Part shown: positions 6,126-8,205 of the stretch, piece after piece
Layout of the letters: each line of letters starts with the position of its first letter
Position numbering within the stretch: position 1 is the stretch's first letter
Source of the DNA: Tannerella sp.
GTDB lineage: Bacteria > Bacteroidota > Bacteroidia > Bacteroidales > Tannerellaceae
DNA length: 8,205 nucleotides
Direction of reading: 5' to 3'
NCBI GenBank assembly: GCA_031268395.1
Contig: JAIRXI010000205.1
Span: 1-8,205 of the forward strand
Notes under the pieces: model-generated
Seen by the model: only the letters and a program-made list of their open reading frames with translations
Databases searched by the model: none
What the model was told of the DNA's origin: nothing
Position numbers and translations under genes: made by a program

Positions 6126-7004
6126 ATGAAAAAGGGGATTGCGCGGTTAAGGTGGAAAGAAGACCTGGGGGACAAGGTAAAGGTTGATTTCAGGGACGTT
6201 GACGACGATTTCATCCTGTCCGACCATATAAAAATCCTGCCGGCGTTTTCGTTTCCGTTCAGCATGGACGTTACGACCATTATGATCTGTATTCAAGGCA
6301 CGGCACGCGGTAAAATCGGACTGAAATCGTATGAAACGCTGTCGCCGGGCGTCATTATACTGCTTGCGGGCGAAATACTGCAATATGAATCGGTGAGCGA
6401 TGATTTCAAGGGACTTTTTATGGTGATGTCCGAACGGCTTGCGGACAGTCTTCTGCCGGATGTTCGCAACTGGATGGCCGTTACGTTTTCCATTCGCGAA
6501 AATCCTTTCCTCCCGCTGAACGGAGATGAACTGGACTTGCTGAAAAGTTATTATGAGATGCTGAAAAAGGTGGTTGTGATGACGGACAGCCTGCACCGGA
6601 AAGAGATTGTCCGGCTGTTTATGAAGGCGTTTTATTATTTTCTGAGTACGCAGCAGCAGAAAATATCTCCCAAACGGATACTTACCAAACGGGAAGAATC
6701 CGTCAGGCAGTTTATGGATCTCGTACAAAAACATTACCGGACAGAACGGAAAATCAGTTTTTATGCCTGCAAAATGTGCCGCACGCCCAAATATCTCTCT
6801 CAGACAGTCAAAACGTACACCGGCAGACCGGCAAACGAATGGATTGACCGGTATGTCATGATCGAAGCCAAAGCGCTCCTGAAATCGACGCAAATGACCG
6901 TCCAGCAGATAAGCGACGAACTCCATTTCGGCGACCAGTCGCTCTTCGGAAAATATTTCAAACATCTCGAAGGCGTGTCGCCGAAGGAATACCGCGAGGG
7001 GTAG
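6126..7004 (+). CDS. AraC-family transcriptional regulator
   Basis: 292 residues. The N-terminal part (about 20-110) is a cupin-like sensing domain with the pattern typical of Bacteroidota AraC proteins: IMICIQGTARGKIGLKSYETLSPGV, then a hydrophobic LLAGEILQY strand. The C-terminal domain has two helix-turn-helix units: the first about 209-233 (KISFYACKMCRTPKYLSQ), the second about 257-290 (MTVQQISDELHFGDQSLFG, ending in GVSPKEYR, the family signature). It should bind DNA and activate or repress in response to a small ligand that cannot be predicted. It is transcribed away from the threonine dehydrogenase operon across a 285-bp gap, the usual arrangement for a local regulator, but no operator repeat could be picked out. 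It may equally act elsewhere. The stop codon lies at the edge of a GC-rich palindrome. Confidence 0.93.
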   Translation: MKKGIARLRWKEDLGDKVKVDFRDVDDDFILSDHIKILPAFSFPFSMDVTTIMICIQGTARGKIGLKSYETLSPGVIILLAGEILQYESVSDDFKGLFMVMSERLADSLLPDVRNWMAVTFSIRENPFLPLNGDELDLLKSYYEMLKKVVVMTDSLHRKEIVRLFMKAFYYFLSTQQQKISPKRILTKREESVRQFMDLVQKHYRTERKISFYACKMCRTPKYLSQTVKTYTGRPANEWIDRYVMIEAKALLKSTQMTVQQISDELHFGDQSLFGKYFKHLEGVSPKEYREG

Positions 7005-7036
7005 GGGCGGTAAGGGCGGGTTTGAAACCCGCCCCT
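7001..7036. repeat. GC-rich palindrome at the end of the AraC gene
   Basis: GGGCGGGTTT (7014-7023) faces AAACCCGCCC (7025-7034) around a single base, a 10-bp inverted repeat. An overlapping pairing of AGGGGCGG (7003-7010) with CCGCCCCT (7029-7036) is also possible. The TAG stop of the AraC gene is part of it. A run of T follows at 7052-7059, about 15 bases beyond the stem, which is too far for a standard intrinsic terminator, although the hairpin may still end or stabilise the transcript. The motif resembles short dispersed palindromes found between genes in many bacterial genomes; that it is repeated in this genome is inference. Confidence 0.65.
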
Positions 7037-7072
7037 GCGCATTGCCGATTATTTTTTTTGGCGAAAAAACCG

Positions 7073-7080
7073 TACCTTTG
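7073..7080 (+). promoter_or_regulatory. -7 promoter box of the DUF2798-type gene
   Basis: TACCTTTG matches TAnnTTTG and ends 25 bases before the ATG at 7106, giving a leader of about 20 bases rich in A. The region upstream is T-rich (7051-7060), but its TTTG lies only 12 bases from the box, shorter than the normal spacing. Confidence 0.65.
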
Positions 7081-7105
7081 CCTCCGTTTTTAAGAAAAAA
7101 TAATT

Positions 7106-7564
7106 ATGCCGACAACTAAACTGCAGAAGGTTCTTTTCGGACTGCTGATGTCTTTTATGATGGTTTTTGGGATGGAAGCCTACAATCATGTTATTGCCGC
7201 CAGTTCGTTTCATGTAAGGCTGTTGCTTGTCCCCTTCCTCGAACTGTGCGGACTGATGACGACCGTTATTGCGCTGGAAACGCTCGTGGCCGGAAGACTG
7301 GCCGGAAAACTGGCCTTCCGTTTTGTCAATCCGGCCACCGGCCGCCCGCTTGCCATTATCCTGGCGATACAGATTTCGACCGTCCTGCTGATGTGTCCGA
7401 TGATGAGTTTTGTGGCAACGCTCGTTTTCAAGGACGGCCTGTCGGGCAATCTTTTGCAAATCTGGATGAAGACGGTTGCCCTGAATTTCCCGATGGCGCT
7501 GATCTGGCAAATAGCCGTAGCCGGTCCCGTGGTGAGATTTGCGGTACGCCGGATGGCAAAGTAG
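7106..7564 (+). CDS. DUF2798-type four-helix membrane protein
   Basis: 152 residues with four hydrophobic segments (about 8-28, 38-60, 82-106 and 121-145), so an inner-membrane protein. The sequence reads as two related halves. Each has a helix with a Met-rich 'LxMSFMM' or 'MCPMMSF' element, and the second half continues with LLQIWMKTVALNFPMALIWQ followed by PVVRFAVRR. This matches the DUF2798 family, usually about 75 residues with two helices, here duplicated as is common in longer members. The biochemical function of the family is unknown. A promoter box lies just upstream, and the exonuclease gene starts 27 bases after the stop, so the two probably share a transcript without any clear functional link. 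Confidence 0.8.
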   Translation: MPTTKLQKVLFGLLMSFMMVFGMEAYNHVIAASSFHVRLLLVPFLELCGLMTTVIALETLVAGRLAGKLAFRFVNPATGRPLAIILAIQISTVLLMCPMMSFVATLVFKDGLSGNLLQIWMKTVALNFPMALIWQIAVAGPVVRFAVRRMAK

Positions 7565-7591
7565 ATTGACAGAAACATTCCCGCAAGAAAA

Positions 7592-8095
7592 ATGAAAGAT
7601 TTCGCAGCCATCGATTTTGAAACGGCCAACAGCTACCGCTCAAGTGTTTGCAGTGTTGGCATCGTCATTGTCCGCGGCGGACAAACGGTCGAAAAAATGT
7701 ACCGTCTCATCCGTCCCGACCCCGAATGGTATTCTTTCCGGAACATACAGGTTCACGGATTGACCGCCAAAGACACGCGAAACGCGCCGGTCTTTCCCCG
7801 CGTTTGGGCGGAAATCGCGCCGAAAATCCTCGGATTGCCCTTGGTGGCGCACAATAGTCCTTTTGACGAAGGCTGTCTGCGAACGGTACACGGCGTGTAT
7901 CAAATGGATTATCCCGAGTATGAATTTCACTGTACCTGCCGGGCTTCGCGACGCCTGTTCGGAAAGACGCTCCCCAACCACCAGTTGCAGACCGTAGCGG
8001 CGCACTGCGGCTACGATTTGCAGGCACATCACCACGCCCTGGCCGACGCGGAAGCCTGCGCAGCGATCGCGCTGAAAGTATTTGAATCCAGTTAA
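7592..8095 (+). CDS. DnaQ-like 3'-5' exonuclease (DEDDh family)
   Basis: 167 residues forming a stand-alone exonuclease domain related to the epsilon subunit of DNA polymerase III. All three exonuclease motifs are visible. Motif I is AIDFETAN, with Asp8 and Glu10 as metal ligands. Motif II is LVAHNSPFDEGCLR, with Asp92. Motif III is HHALADAEA, with His147 and Asp152, the HxxxxD spacing of the DEDDh class. The VHGLTAKD segment (54-61) after motif I is also typical. It lacks any polymerase, helicase or BRCT-like extension, so it is more likely a repair or nucleic-acid trimming enzyme than the replicative proofreader; whether DNA or RNA is the substrate is not evident. It has no recognisable promoter of its own and lies 27 bases behind the DUF2798-type gene. 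Confidence 0.93.
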   Translation: MKDFAAIDFETANSYRSSVCSVGIVIVRGGQTVEKMYRLIRPDPEWYSFRNIQVHGLTAKDTRNAPVFPRVWAEIAPKILGLPLVAHNSPFDEGCLRTVHGVYQMDYPEYEFHCTCRASRRLFGKTLPNHQLQTVAAHCGYDLQAHHHALADAEACAAIALKVFESS

Positions 8096-8120
8096 GAAAA
8101 ACATTTCAGGGGGTGCATTT

Positions 8121-8205
8121 GGCGATGGCTTCGTTCCTCGCAAGGACGGTGTACGGCGCGCTTTCCTGCAATAACGTGCTGTCATACACCGTCATAGCGA
8201 ACGCA
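8121..8205. repeat. Dispersed-type intergenic inverted repeat, cut by window end
   Basis: After the exonuclease gene the sequence is non-coding and contains GGCTTCGTTCCTCGCAAGGA (8127-8146). Its complement strongly resembles the widespread bacterial intergenic motif with the core TTGCGAGGAACGAAGC. GACGGTGTA (8145-8153) is repeated inverted as TACACCGTC (8185-8193), and the sequence after it (ATAGCGAACGCA) looks like a degenerate copy of the same motif in opposite orientation. The right end continues outside the window. No gene is seen between 8096 and 8205. Confidence 0.65.

Overview
The window looks like chromosomal DNA from a member of the Bacteroidota, probably order Bacteroidales. Two things suggest this. 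Four of the intergenic gaps carry a match to the Bacteroides-type -7 promoter box TAnnTTTG just upstream of a start codon, with little sign of Shine-Dalgarno sequences. The gene content also fits: SDR-type threonine dehydrogenase, paired PAP2 phosphatases, a pyruvoyl-dependent arginine decarboxylase and an AraC regulator of Bacteroidales style. I cannot name the genus.

Layout. (1) Positions 1-1455, plus strand: the 3' end of an unrecognised gene, then a short lipoprotein-like reading frame whose coding sequence runs into a 188-bp nested palindrome (899-1086), then about 370 bp with no supported gene. (2) Positions 1456-3449, minus strand: a promoter and a two-gene operon of pyruvoyl-dependent arginine decarboxylase and a PLP-dependent class I/II aminotransferase, joined by an ATGA overlap. 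(3) Positions 3482-5887, minus strand: a promoter and a three-gene operon of L-threonine 3-dehydrogenase, an LpxF-like integral-membrane PAP2 phosphatase and a second PAP2 phosphatase with a signal peptide; both junctions overlap. (4) Positions 6105-7004, plus strand: an AraC-family regulator divergent from the threonine dehydrogenase operon. (5) Positions 7073-8095, plus strand: a four-helix DUF2798-type membrane protein followed by a DnaQ-like DEDDh 3'-5' exonuclease. (6) Positions 8121-8205: part of a dispersed-type intergenic repeat cut by the window edge.

The two minus-strand operons handle amino-acid breakdown (threonine to 2-amino-3-ketobutyrate; arginine to agmatine) and, probably, dephosphorylation of envelope lipids. 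The AraC protein is the natural candidate to regulate the divergent threonine operon, but that is inference from position only.

Most of the window is ordinary core metabolism. I see no defence system, CRISPR array, phage or complete transposon. The item most worth following up is the nested palindrome at 899-1086. Next is the arginine decarboxylase/aminotransferase pairing.
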